Shown here in pieces: positions 13,401-25,379 of a DNA stretch of 64,000 bases. Position 1 is the stretch's first letter; each line of letters begins with the position of its first letter. The notes beneath the pieces were generated by a model. It did no database searches. It saw only the letters and a program-made list of their open reading frames with translations, and was not told where the DNA came from. Position numbers and translations under genes: made by a program. Source of the stretch: Crotophaga sulcirostris (Eukaryota; Chordata; Aves; Cuculiformes; Crotophagidae); contig VYZB01000172.1 in assembly GCA_013397455.1 (NCBI GenBank), positions 1,461,351 through 1,525,350 of the forward strand, written 5' to 3'.

Positions 13401-14390
13401 AATTCCTGACACTCTTTCAAAATACAAGACTTTTTCCCCATCTAGTCAACCATAATGCTTGCTCCTGCAGTCACTAATCTGTTAATGAATAGAATTTGTC
13501 TTCTCAAGTTACCTTCTTCCTCCTCTTGGTCAAGTGGAAACCAAGGCATTTTCTTTTGAAGATGACTGACAGAAATGCTCAATTTAACTGTTGACTTTGT
13601 GGGCCTAAACCTCTTTACTTCCATCTGTCACAGGGCATTTAAGCTCTCTGAGATAAACCATGCTTCTTATTCTGTCATCCAACTTCTACTCAAGAAACCA
13701 GAGCCTTCCATTCATCGTTGTTGGTTTCTAAGGTCAATATGTTCATTTCCAAAGCTGACACAAAATTGGTCTCATGATGTCAAATTGTCTTTGAACTACT
13801 TTCATCTTAAAATTATGCTCTACTTTCATATATTGCTACTACCCAACTTCTCCTGAATTTCATTCTTGCCTTTGCTTTTCCGAACTGGAGTAACAGCACA
13901 ATTTTTAAAAATACACATACTGTTCCTGTCTAATTTCTACCCTTAAAGTGGCCTCTTGAAAAGCCACTTCCTTTTTTCAAATCATACCACAAAACTTTTA
14001 ATGTTACCTTCAGTTTAGTAACTTCCTATTAGGCTCTGCACTAAGAATCAAAAGTAAAAAATTATTCTAGCTTTTTGCAGAGAATTTAGGCAAAAGGCAA
14101 TAAACAGATCATTTGGGCAAGTCTGACATTTTGCCTTCTAACTGCTTGTTTTGTATAGAAATCAATTATCCTTTAATGGCAAGGTAAAAAATATTTACAA
14201 AAAAGTTAAATATACACAAGCAAAGCAGCCTTTACCACCACATTATGTTATGCTAAATGTAGGAAGCATGAAATATAATGACAACTGAAGACTCATATAA
14301 CCAGATAATTTAAAAAAATTCTGTATCTGTTTTAGAACTGGAGAAGAGCAGCATATATACAGAAAATAGGGGTTCCTCTCCATCACTTAC
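10465..14390 (-). other. PTPN3: PTPN3 intron (3.9 kb)
   Basis: Intron between the P-loop exon and the terminal exon, with donor GTAAGT at the high-coordinate end and acceptor ATGCAG at the low end. It holds a 27-bp tandem duplication at 12438-12496 and a poly(T) tract near 12205-12219. No CR1 copy or extra exon is recognised. Confidence 0.85.
12438..12496. repeat. Tandem duplication, 27-bp unit repeated once
   Basis: A 27-bp unit beginning GTGCTAGCTGTATCATC at 12438-12464 recurs without mismatch at 12470-12496, separated by 5 bp (TGCTA). The period is 32 bp. Perfect identity suggests a recent replication-slippage event. It lies within a PTPN3 intron. Confidence 0.9.
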
Positions 14391-14526
14391 TGATGTTTGC
14401 ACCATCATAGCTCGCTGGTCTCTCATTTTTCGTACAATATCCAGCGGATAAACAGGTTGGTTTCTTTCAATTAAGCACATGGCTGTTTCCATAGTGACCA
14501 ATACACCAGTGCGACCGATTCCAGCG
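14391..14526 (-). CDS. PTPN3: PTPN3 exon, PTP P-loop and QTS
   Basis: Encodes residues 603-647: the rest of the signature P-loop (AGIGRTG after the HCS of the preceding exon) with the phosphate-binding Arg, then [20 protein letters not shown] and [17 protein letters not shown] with the first Q-loop Gln. The acceptor CACAG|C completes the Ser codon AG|C, so the P-loop is split across an intron right after the catalytic Cys. The donor is [23 protein letters not shown] agrees with PTPN3; PTPN4 has a different QTP there, as I recall. There are no stops or frameshifts. Confidence 0.96.
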
Positions 14527-15180
14527 CTGTGAAATGTAACAGAAAAACAGACTATAAAATTAGGTTTTTGCAATGCACCAGTTTCATATCACAGTCTTAA
14601 TACTAGGATGCTAAATAGCCTTATAAATTACAGGAAGGCCTTAATAAAATTAGAACAGAGTGGGAAGCTTACCTTTAAAGCTACTTCAGTAATATTTACT
14701 GTTAATTATTAAAATGAATTTTTATATAAATAAAACCTCACTTAAAGTAAATTAATTTTTAAGTTATAATCGCTTACAAATCTAAATGTACTAGTACAGT
14801 ATATTTGATTAAAAAAGAGCTAACTGACTGCATTTTGGCAGGCATTGAACAGCAGAAAAAAAACCTCTGCAGTACCATTCAAAAAGAGACTACAAGGGTA
14901 GTAGAGGATAAAAATGGAGAACAACTTACATTGCAGATTATTAGCTTTGTGGTAATTATGTGATCAAGCCACTACACCAAAAGATTGCAGGAGAAAGGGA
15001 GAGGAAGGAAACTTGTCATTTAGATATAACACTACTGCTTCTGTCTTCAACAGTGAATGCTGGTGTTGCATAGTTCTAAATTTTCATCTAATTCAAGGAG
15101 TCTTGCAGGCACATTTTTCAAAGCATGTGCTATTCTAAGGCTGAAGCAAATTTATGATCAGAATTTTAAAACATAAGTAC
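14527..15180 (-). other. PTPN3: PTPN3 intron (654 bp)
   Basis: Short intron that interrupts the Ser codon of the P-loop (phase 2). The donor is GTACTT, not the consensus GTAAGT. Nothing else is recognised in it. Confidence 0.85.
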
Positions 15181-15326
15181 CTGCAGTGAACAAGGACCGG
15201 CTCATTCTCTACTCTCTTTGGTCTCATACAGGTCACAAACTCCAAAAAGTCCATGGAGTCATCAGGAACACCATGATCAGGCCAAGCAACGTACTGGAGA
15301 TGGGTGACAGTGTGTTGCTGTTCTGT
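15181..15326 (-). CDS. PTPN3: PTPN3 exon, WPD loop and catalytic Cys
   Basis: Encodes residues 554-601 plus two bases of Ser602. It carries [20 protein letters not shown], where the Asp of WPD is the general acid, and ends EPVLVHC with the nucleophilic Cys (residue 601, equivalent to human Cys842 by equal distance to the C-terminus). Between them the chain reads [10 protein letters not shown], where human PTPN3 has, from memory, RSLRVDSEP. The position of human Ser835, a reported 14-3-3 site, is therefore Asn. Acceptor TTTTAG|ACA, donor TGCAG|GTACTT. Confidence 0.96.
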
Positions 15327-15658
15327 CTAAAATACAGTAAGGTTTTCAAAAAGCACTCAGTGTTATGACTCCTGTATCAATGTTTACTAGATACAACCAT
15401 ACTTTTCACAGTACACATATTCTGCAGGTGCTTTAAGATGAATATGACACAGAAAATGTTTGCAATTTTAAAATTCACAATAATGTATAAACGTGTAATG
15501 CTTAAAAAGCATGTAAAAGGCACAACATTTTCTACACAAATGAGGTACCAAGCTTAATTTCTATGATCTAAACAGATTTTCTGTTTTTTAATTTAGTGGT
15601 TGTTGCCATCTTATACCTTGACAGCAATGACTGACCTGAGGTAAAATGCTACACGAAT

Positions 15659-15689
15659 TAGGCATAATAGTACGTAGGCATAATAGTAC
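15659..15689. repeat. 15-bp tandem repeat, two copies
   Basis: TAGGCATAATAGTAC occurs at 15659-15673 and again, identical, at 15675-15689, separated by one G. It is a small intronic slippage duplication. Confidence 0.85.
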
Positions 15690-16048
15690 TATATAATAGT
15701 GTGGAACAGGATGGAAGAAACAGCTGAAAACAGCAGAAGAAGTATTCATAACACCACCAAAATAACAGGATATTGGGACTACACAATCACATCTCAACAC
15801 GATGGTAATGAGACCATACGTACATTGTAGCACTGATAAATGCTACGCTTGCATATTATTTCAATGCTGTAAGGTTCTCCCATTTAGAATAAAAAGAACC
15901 AAATGCCATCGTTACCTCATTCTGCAATCCAAACCAACCTAAATACAGACGTAAATCTATTCTAAATATGCACGTCTGTGTGTACTTGCAGATCCAGATA
16001 TAATACACAGTTGCGCGTAACATTTGTTAAATCTGTTTTATGTTAGAA

Positions 16049-16066
16049 AACAATATATATATTGTT
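16049..16066. repeat. 18-bp perfect palindrome
   Basis: AACAATATATATATTGTT equals its own reverse complement. It has an AT-only core inside an intron and no sign of function. Confidence 0.8.
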
Positions 16067-17628
16067 CATAAATACATTTGTTGTATGTGTATGAATTATT
16101 TCTGTATGACCCACAGAAGAACATTTTTCTTTATGGAAGCAATATAATTAAAGGATTCTGTTGTATGAATAGCTCTTTTTTCATTCAGTTATACCAAAAC
16201 AAACCTCAGTTTTAAAGTTCTTTCAGTTTAGCTTTTTAACTCTGATTATGAAGTCATTCAATCATTTATGCCTTCAGATGGAGCTCAACTGCTGTATTAC
16301 AGATATAACCAGTGATTAGGGTGGGAAGGAAAAAAAGACACTCCTGAGCTCTTTTGCATCATGCAATGCAGATATCTAACTCTTTACAAACAGAGGCAAT
16401 TATTCACATTGTTCCTTTATTTCTTCCTCATGCTTACCAACAGTTAAACTGTTAGCTGCATTTTACCCATGTCCATTACTATACTTAACGCTGACGTAAG
16501 ACTCTCCTATACCACTGTATTAGTCTAAAGTCTCTAGTGGCCCACATAAGGATGTTTTCATGATGTTAGTGACTTCGAGAAGCTTTTTTTTTTATTTTCT
16601 CTTAAGTGCACAACCCCTAAAATATATGACCAGTTTTTAATGCCTTCAACTGTTTGTTTTCTTCTTCTGCTCCAGGAGGTGGTTCCACTTCCAGGAAGCA
16701 GGCTAGTATGACACAGAAGACAATAGCTACTGCCTATGTACCAAGTAGAGTCCTAGGAAATGCATTTATTCCAGTCAGAGTTATCGGAGAAATTTACAAT
16801 TGCCACCAGGGATGTGAAAATAAACAACACAGCTCATACTTTGCACCTTAAAGGTAGAGCCTGAGCAAACACAATTAAAGTGTCTACCACAAGGCCCAAG
16901 TGGAGCACATAATCTAACAATCATCTTTGCTATAATACAAATTGCATTGGTATCTGTCATCCAGGACATCAAAAGACCCCACAGCGATCTGGATGTCTGC
17001 AAGAAAAAGCATAACCTTTTTCTACATGGTTTTGCTGTCACTGTGTAGTTAAGTTTGATCAAATGATTCCACTTGAAAGTTTTCAGAAATGCCATAGATT
17101 GAAAACCACAAAAACATGACAAGAAAATGTCATTAAAAAGTCCTCTTTTGCAAATGTGTGTGTACTTACTCAATACCTCTTCAAAAAGGAAATGAGATAA
17201 CATAGCAATTACCTGTAACAATTTGAGCTGTAATCAGAGACATTTGAATTACATCATTCGGGTGAGACAAAGACTTGATTCATTCCAAAATTAACCACTA
17301 GTCAGTATACAGTCACCTTCCATGTGCATCAAAAACTTCAAACCATGCATCATAGGTGCCAGTGACACACTGAGACACCCCAGAAGAATCAGCAATAATC
17401 TGTAGCATTGAAAGCCATTTTACAAGCTCAGAAAAGAGGAAAGAGTTAACTATTACTTTTACTTATCAGTAATCCAAGCTTGAATAGATTGAGTTTTTTG
17501 GGTTTTTTTACATAGTTCATAGATGTTAACTACAAGCATGTTATATAAGACTTCTTCAGAGTAAGAATATACTGTAAAAGCATGCCATTAGTCCTGAGAG
17601 CTGCTTCTTTTGGTGTGATCATCTCCAC

Positions 17629-17725
17629 TTAGGGACATCATTTAGTGGTGGACTTGGTAGTGTTAGGTTTACAGTCAGAGCTGATGATCTTAATAGACTT
17701 TTCCAACCTAAGTAATTCTGTGATT
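17629..17725 (+). mobile_element. CR1 LINE, 3' UTR fragment
   Basis: A short CR1 3' end on the plus strand: CTTAGGGACATCATTTAGTG, then GGTAGTGTTAGG, then TGATGATCTTAATAGACTT, TTCCAACCTA and the terminal ATTCTGTGATT. Only about 100 bp of the element remains and no coding part is present. Confidence 0.85.
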
Positions 17726-20700
17726 TTCTGTTATGAGCCCTATTCATCGCTTGAGACAAACATAGCTGTTTGTTAATTATTCCAGGTAAGTTTCAAGCTT
17801 CAGTATAGTTTTCTAGTTATTTGTGTTTTGGTATAATCGCTTTTGATTCTCTTGGTTGAGCTCCTCTGAGATGATCCAAATTGTTAAAATTTGACCATTA
17901 CATCACTCGCTTTTCAAAATGTAAAAATACTTTAAAATACTTCATTTTTTAGTAATAAGTTAAACCTATTGTAAACAGTAGATATATTTATAGATGTTAG
18001 AACCAGTTTTTCTAATTATTTTCCTTTTATGGCTCACGCAGAAGACAGAAAAACAGTATTGTGATGAAGTCCAGATTTTTTAAAGCTCTTTTTAAGGTTG
18101 GCTTTTTTAAATATTTTGTTGCTTTCTTTTTCTTCAATATAAAATCTTCCGATTCTTTACACTCATAAATCAGCTTTTAAAATCAAAAAAACTGCCAGCC
18201 AAATACCACCATGTACAGAACTAACTTGCATTAGAAGACTACCACGGTTACTAAAATCAAGTACTCATGCATTATACAGAGTGCCAGAATTATAGTTACT
18301 GGTCTCATAGCCCCATTGCGTGTGTCCTATTAACAATACTTATTTTTAAACACACTATTTCTGTCAGACTCTGCTTCTTTGTACAAACCTACTAATAAGA
18401 GGTAGCTTTTCATTAGACTCAAGGTGCTATCCAAACCATTATTCTCTGCAAGTCAGCTTACATACTTTGCTTTTTTTTTTCCTAAGACATTTTCAATGAC
18501 AGTCATTATTGCAGCATCCTAATGACTGATAAATCTTTATAAAATCTGGCTTTATTAGTCCTGGTTTATAAGTCTAAATTTACAGAAAGCGAGACAGCAA
18601 TAGTTGTTCATGGACCGGTTGCCTAACTTGACATTATATACCACCTTGCTCCAAAAGTATTTAATGGTTTTTAACCAAGCAAGCAGCAATATTCTTCCTT
18701 AGCGAAATGTATTTATGCTTAATCTTTGATTTGAATTGCGACATCAATTTATTTTCTTTTTCTTTAAACCATCCCCTCCATCATTGTGATGTCAATGGAA
18801 AGTGATAGCTTTTAAATTAAAGAGGCTTATCTCCCAAAATCCTTTTATTTGCATCGTCACTGTCTGTACAATCATGCTAAACAGTCCACATTATGACAGA
18901 AGTAATTGTCTTAATTATCTGGACTTGGGTTGTTTATTAAGGGATAAGTGCTCTCTTGTAGTATTCACTCCTCATTCATTATAGCAATGGTATAATTTGT
19001 CTTTAAGGGATTAAATTAAAAGAATTTTTAAACATCTTCAATATTTCTTCTTTTTGTTTGAATGATTTAGTTAATAAAACTTATCAGACAGAAGAATGTC
19101 AGGGCACTCTGTAAAAAAACTAACAAGGCGTGGCAACAACTAACATAAGATGTGGCAGAATAAAACAAAAACAATCTGCAAAATTACAGTTCTTCAAAGT
19201 TATGTGAATAATATGCTTCAGCAAGTATCTTCTCCACAGCCTTACTAAGTTCCATGGTTGAGTTCTATTCATACTTAACTGAAATCAAGAAAAAAGCTTG
19301 TTTAATAAAGAGAAAGCAGCAAAAAAGGTTTGAAAAACCTGGATGAAATAGGTGAGATTTAATGGGAAATGATATTTTGCAAGGCAATTGTATTAGAGGA
19401 AATGGAATGAAAGTTTGCTTCAGGTTTCTCATGCCATTTTTTCAATGATTAGAAAGAAATATTTACCTTGTTTTACAACACAGAGTACTGTGTAATGAAT
19501 TTTGCACTCACGCTTCACAATTTCTTTCCTGTGGTCTGTTTGTTCTAGCCTCCAAGGTCTGAAGCATTTTTTTAGAACAAAACAAAAACCCAACCGCAAA
19601 AAAACCCCAAATTCAGTGCTTTATTTGCTTTCCTTTTACTTTACTGTAGGATAGTTTTCAAGCTTAGCTTTGAAAAGAAATGGCAGGAAATTAATCCTTA
19701 TTTCAATTCATGAGGCTTAAAAAAAGTTATACATATTTCACACATTTGCAGTCATTTGCTGATCTATTACAGGTAAAGAAGCATCAAGTTAAACTGCGTC
19801 AGAAAAATGCTTAAAAGTTTTTTTGTTCCTCAAGTCTTCTGAACACATACGAACAAAAGGCCAAGGGTATCATTTCATAAAGTTCTCTTTTGAGCTATTT
19901 TCCCCTAAAGGCAAATTTGAAATCTGTTCAAGTTAATTCACAGGGAACTCTTTTACGAATATGCCTTTCCAACAGAAATCAAGCCTCTGGCGAATTTGGA
20001 AGCTTTATCCATCTTACTGTTAAAAGCTACTTGTCTTCATAAAGACCAGTCCAATGATGTTCACACTAGTTCAGGGAATAATAAAACCCTAGTTTGAATT
20101 CAGATTACTTTTTTTTGTATTCTTCAAAGAATACAACAACAATATCTGTGAGATGTACTACCTATGAAGTTTTGCGAAGTCTACTCAAACACAAGTTGCC
20201 TCCAAAAGAATACATTAGGTCAGCTACAAGAAATCAGCTCAAATGATACTTAAAACTAGGAGATACGTCAGTGTTTCAGAGTGTTGTTCTGCTATGTTTT
20301 AACAAGCTACAAAGGTTTTCATTTTCATCTGAAATGCCAAATGTACACATATTTTTTATTGTATGGGACAGCTCAATGTTGAGTGTTCTTTTGAGTGTGG
20401 CCACTTTAAGTGTACAAATAAACTTGCCTTTCGTGAAGAAAAACAAACCAAACCCAAAATAACAAACTCCCTCAAAACAACCTTGTCCTCACTGCAACAA
20501 ACACACATCCTCCTAGTGTGCTAGCTTTAACATGCTTTTGTCTAACCTAGATGAAATCTATGCAAGCATATGACTTTACATTATAAGTGACATTCTCAAC
20601 TGAGAGCTATCAGGAGGCAACTTACACAGTTGAAGATACTTATAATTTTCACATGTGTTAACACGTCTACAGTGGCACTCTATTTTCTCACACAACCTTT

Positions 20701-22258
20701 ATTTCAAAAATAATTAACTTGTATTAGACAAACATTGACTGCCCCATTCTCATTAGTATTTTGCTTCTCAAATCCTAATAAATACACACTTGAGACAAAA
20801 ACCCATACTGAATGTAGTCACTGGTAAACTTACTCAAAATCATGTACCAGTTTGATAAATACTAACCAAGAAAAAGAACAAATATTTGAAAATAGTAAAC
20901 TAAAATTTACAAGAAGCATTAGCTAACCAAAGTTAGCTGCCAGTCAACTAATTTGAGTGACAGGGACTAAAGTTTGATTAGACACACTCTGCATTACTGC
21001 TTTAATTTCTACTGTGCTGACATTCAAGTTTATCACTTACAGATTAATTGGCCAAAAATCAGAACCTAAAACGTTGCTGCTCCCTGACAGGATGGTTTCT
21101 CACAGCTAGAAATTGAAACATTGTAAACCATCATACTTAAAGACCTTTAAGTACTGGCATCTCACATGTTTATGATTACAAAGGAAATCTTAATTACATT
21201 AAAGCAAATTTGGATGCACTGTTGAATGATAGATTGTTATAAAATTTATAAGACTAAAGCATTGGTCATTTTGCTGTAAGAACATCAATGAAAAGTTATA
21301 TTTTAAAACAAATTATTTTCTTTTTCTTTCTACTAGCATTTCTAGTAACAGTAAGACCCATGTAATTGTACAGAAGTTTAAAAGACTAACTAGTATTGGA
21401 ACTGTAACTTATCATTTGGTCAGTACACAGTAATCTCTTACACGTGTACTTCATGATAGCATAAACTCTTCACATTTTTAGAAAATACCTGCATCCATAA
21501 AAATTTGGAAAAGAGACGAAGAGGGTAACATATAAGAAATATAAAAAACTTACAAACAAAACCCAAATTTCATCCCTTATATTCAAGCAGTAGGAAGTCT
21601 ATATGACATCTGAACACAAGCTGATATGCAAGTACTCCTGCATGTATTTAACTTTCACTTTGCCTTATAACCCTTCCCATAACATAAAGTATTAATATCT
21701 AAGGAATATAAGTACATAAATTGAGCACATTTCAATTGAGGTATACAAGAGTTTTTATTCCCTTTTTTAAACTCTGACTAAAGATGATGGAAACGAGTTG
21801 GCGAGATTCTGCATCTTCTCTCAAAACAACATTATTATGATTCTTCTTTGTTAGCTATTCTAGCTGCATGTGTCATTAACCAAGTGGCACATATTTCATC
21901 CTTGAAAGAGCACCATTACTTAGAAAAAACTCTTATTGAAAATCAAAATACTTCTGAAGAGTCAGTGACTGCAAAACTAAACTTCTTTACGAAGATTATT
22001 GCATTACTTGTATAGCATAAAGTATTAAAGTACTACAGAACTTCAAAAATGATGCTTTTAAAGAAGCTCTAAAGAAATAATTATACTATGCCTATTCGTT
22101 TAATATATATATTCTTTTTATTAAAATGTGTATATACATATATACACACGTGTATATTCACACAGAGATGTACATGCTGAGACACAGTTTATATCTACTT
22201 ATCTATACATATATACATTCAGTTTGCTTGAGCATAATTAAAACTACCAGGCACTTAC

Positions 22259-22387
22259 CTCAACATTTGTAATCACCATTTCTCTAACAACGTAAGCAAT
22301 CGTACAATCTTCAGACTGGCATCTGACACGAAAGTTGCCATATTCTATTACATCTGGTGGATCAGGCCAATACTGATGACATTTGGT
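22259..22387 (-). CDS. PTPN3: PTPN3 exon, mid PTP domain
   Basis: Encodes residues 511-553, starting [19 protein letters not shown] and running through [16 protein letters not shown] to NVE. KCHQYWP is a conserved motif of classical PTP domains, just after the ERGR segment. The exon is 129 nt, phase 0 at both ends, with acceptor TTGCAG|ACC and donor GAG|GTAAGT. The match is clearly to PTPN3 (SEDCTIAYV). Confidence 0.96.
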
Positions 22388-23085
22388 CTGCAAAGACATT
22401 TAAGCACACAAAGACTTTAGACAAATACGTTTCCAGCCCTAGCTGTCTTCTGAAGATTGCTTCCCCAACTCAGGTATTAGTTTTCAAACCTTTAAGAGCT
22501 CTATGTTACTTCAGTTTTTGACAGTAATTCACTGCATGGGAAAAACATTTTCATTTTTCCATTTGATCATATTGTGTGTTTTAAGCCAAAAATATTTTTA
22601 AAACACAGAACAATGCTTATAAACATTACTAACACAAACACTATGTGGAAAGTTATTGCAGGCACAATAATCTGCAGTAACTCTGTCATATAATGAAAGT
22701 TGCCCTCCACATTTTCTATGGAAAACTGAGCTCAGAAACTGGAAGAACAGAGAAACAGATTTATCTCACACGCGTGTTATTTGTCAGAGATGCTTGTTTC
22801 TTTTCTATGTAAGATTTAAGACTGAGGACAGAGATCTTCTCTTGCATAACTACCTGTGTTTAAATGCTTAAATTATAAGCAACAACCCAAAATATTCCTA
22901 CTGATGGAGGAAAGTGTAATTTGCCTTCTGCCTCAGACAGGTTTCATGCAAGGTCATAATGAATTAACCTTCGAGCCTACCAACATGTGACAAGCAAAGT
23001 CATACATGCAAGTGAATACACCTGATGTACTGTATGTATAGCTTGAGGCACACCAGAATACGAGTGAGAGCTGAAGTGGAATGTG

Positions 23086-23132
23086 ATATTAAAATTACAT
23101 GTATGAAATACTCTATCTTTTCTAAAAGAAAA
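23086..23132. repeat. Direct repeat, copy 1 (47 bp)
   Basis: Begins ATATTAAAATTACATGTATG and ends TCTTTTCTAAAAGAAAA. It matches 24322-24368 with only about three mismatches over 47 bp, same orientation, 1.2 kb apart. The flanks do not align. The family is unknown; it may be the end of an unrecognised element. Confidence 0.75.
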
Positions 23133-24321
23133 CAGATTAATCAATTCTGTGCATAAGCGTAAGGAACCATTTTATCTCCTGTTTTCTGTGGCTGATAGGA
23201 AGAGGGTGATCTTCACATCCGTACCACTCTACTGTTGATATTAAAGAGTCTTCCTTTTTCCAGTCCACCTTCTAAAGGTATATAGATAGGTACATCAAGT
23301 CAGTGTACCTGTAACTTTTGCAGAAACAATCCTAATGCCAATATCTACTCCTCATTTTAAAAGCACTGATGACAGGTTTACCATCTCATTTCCCATTCAA
23401 TCAAAGGCATATCAACAAAGAAGTGATTTATAAGAAAAACCAAGAGTCATAGAAAACATCTTGATGCAACTCCCCAGCCACTGTACTTAAAACTTCATTT
23501 AATTGTGTGTGACCAAAACAGCTGAGCTATATATAATAGTCTTCGGCAGTGCCTACACATTTTAGTAATAATTGCTACTAGCTCCCAAAGAAACCCAACA
23601 AATTGATATTCTCAATATGTTTGTATTTCAGCTTTAGTTAATTTGGATTCTCTATCAACTTATCAACATTGCTTGTGCCATCTGTAACATTTTTTTGTCT
23701 GTAATGTTTTTTAAACTAATGCAGAGTACCAAGAGTACCTGGAAATTTTGAAATGTTAGAATTTCTTAATTCTACCTTTCTTAGGATTCAGTATTCAGTG
23801 GTTTGAAATGCAAATTCTAACCATTATGCCTGAAACATTTACAGTAGTAGTCTATCTGTAATATTCTCCTCTAAATTTAAGCCGAAATAATGCATCCATT
23901 TCTAAAAAATAAACACTACTGGGGGGGGGAAGGTTTTTATCCTATAACATAAATCTTAGCACCACTGAAAAGAGATATTCTAGAGTGTAAAACCTCCAGG
24001 GTTTGGGAAAATGTTTGGCATTTGGCAGTGGGGATACTCTGACAAGAACATGCATCTTTCCCCATCCCTGAAAATTCACCCACAAACTGAGCAAATGTAA
24101 AACATCTCTGGAAGTAAATAAAACTCAGAAAAAGAAGTTAGCAACAAATGGCCTTGAAGGTTCAAACTCACTGGGCAAAGCAGAGACCAATATTAACCTG
24201 TGTTTCACTCCAGTGCAAGGAAATGAAAGCAGGCAGCTATTTTGACTGCAACATAGTCAAAAGATAAAGGGAGCATTTTTGTGCCAGATGTTCAGTAACA
24301 TCTGTCTCCATGAGTAGCTAC

Positions 24322-24368
24322 ATATTAAAATTACATGCGTGAAATACTCTACCTTTTCTAAAAGAAAA
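24322..24368. repeat. Direct repeat, copy 2 (47 bp)
   Basis: Begins ATATTAAAATTACATGCGTG and ends CCTTTTCTAAAAGAAAA. Partner of 23086-23132 in the same intron and the same orientation. Confidence 0.75.
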
Positions 24369-25232
24369 AATGGTTAAAAATCGTTGCTTTTCAGTTTTGA
24401 CACATCTTCCTTACATTTCTATGAGGAATTGAACCCTGTTGCTTAGTTAACTGTTCCTACTTAGGTCTTTATCATGCTGTTCAGGATCTGAAATTCTCAC
24501 TCTCTTGCTTTCCAAAAGCATTGTTTTTTGATTGGGATGCCAGATAAATTTGATAGTGTAGGACAGATCACATAGGAAATAGAGATAAAGGATACAATGA
24601 AAGCATACAAGAGTTGTCATCTTCATCTCTTCAAAAAACTGTTCAATTTTCAGCTCCTGAAGTTTCAAAATCAATCCCTCTATGTACATTAATCATCTAA
24701 AACCATCATATTTGAAACTACAAAGGATATGTTAAATCAAGGTACAACAGAATACACCAGATATTGCTTTAATTTTCACTGTGTTACTCTGAAATTAATG
24801 GAGTGCTAGAATTTATTTAAATGGAATTAAAAGAATTATCAGAGTAATTCAAAATACAACATAGAGAAAAGCAAGCAGGTTAAATTCTGAACCACCAGCA
24901 TGCTACATCTGTTGAATCATTAGCAGAACAACTGCAACGTGGAGCCTGGTTCTCAGAGGGAAAAAAAGGACAGCACATAGTACCCAGCTGATCAGCAAAA
25001 CAGAGTTAATGCAGTGATTTCTGTTTATCAGATCACTGGCTTCTTTTCAAAGAAGCATTAAAAAAAATAGACTTGCAGAGTATCTGTTCTAAGTAATTCA
25101 GAAAGCCTGGCCTTCAGAGAATGACTCAGTGTAACAAGCTGGCCCATTTCAGGGTTATTTAATCATAAAAATGAGAAAAAAGTTTAAAGGTACAGTGCAT
25201 TTCTTCAGCATACAAATAACCTGAACACCTAC

Positions 25233-25379
25233 CCGTCCTCGTTCAGTGAGAGTTGTTAACATGATGATCAGTGACAACTTGTGATCCCAGACAACTTGCC
25301 AGAAGTGTGCACATGTATGTGGAAGAGGCCCCTGAGTAGCGATGTACCTGTTCACAATGCCCGCAGAAGGAATTTCCAT
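25233..25379 (-). CDS. PTPN3: PTPN3 exon, PTP core
   Basis: Encodes residues 462-510: [49 protein letters not shown]. This includes the conserved YIATQGPLP core strand/loop and the FWQMVW-like helix of classical PTPs. It is 147 nt, phase 0 at both ends, with acceptor TATAG|ATG and donor CGG|GTAGGT. The first codon is ATG but this is an internal exon, not a translation start. The sequence matches PTPN3 closely and differs from PTPN4. Confidence 0.96.

Larger units (their letters stand above)
15327..22258 (-). other. PTPN3: PTPN3 intron (6.9 kb)
   Basis: Intron inside the PTP domain coding region. Recognised content: a 15-bp tandem repeat at 15659-15689, an 18-bp perfect palindrome at 16049-16066, a CR1 3' fragment at 17629-17725 and TA-rich microsatellite sequence near 22105-22215. 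A 146-codon open frame on the minus strand at 16781-17221 resembles no known family and has no splice context. Confidence 0.85.
22388..25232 (-). other. PTPN3: PTPN3 intron (2.8 kb)
   Basis: Holds an imperfect 47-bp direct repeat (23086-23132 and 24322-24368) and a run of nine G at 23921-23929. No CR1 or exon-like sequence is recognised. Confidence 0.85.

Noticed and set aside
16781..17221. 146-codon minus-strand open frame
   Set aside because: No domain, no repeat-family similarity and no splice context that joins PTPN3. Composition (Cys/Phe/Leu-rich) looks like a chance frame in AT-rich intron.
25155..25379. ATG at the start of the exon read as a gene start
   Set aside because: The ATG directly follows a good acceptor (TATAG) and continues the PTP domain from the exon before; it is an internal Met.
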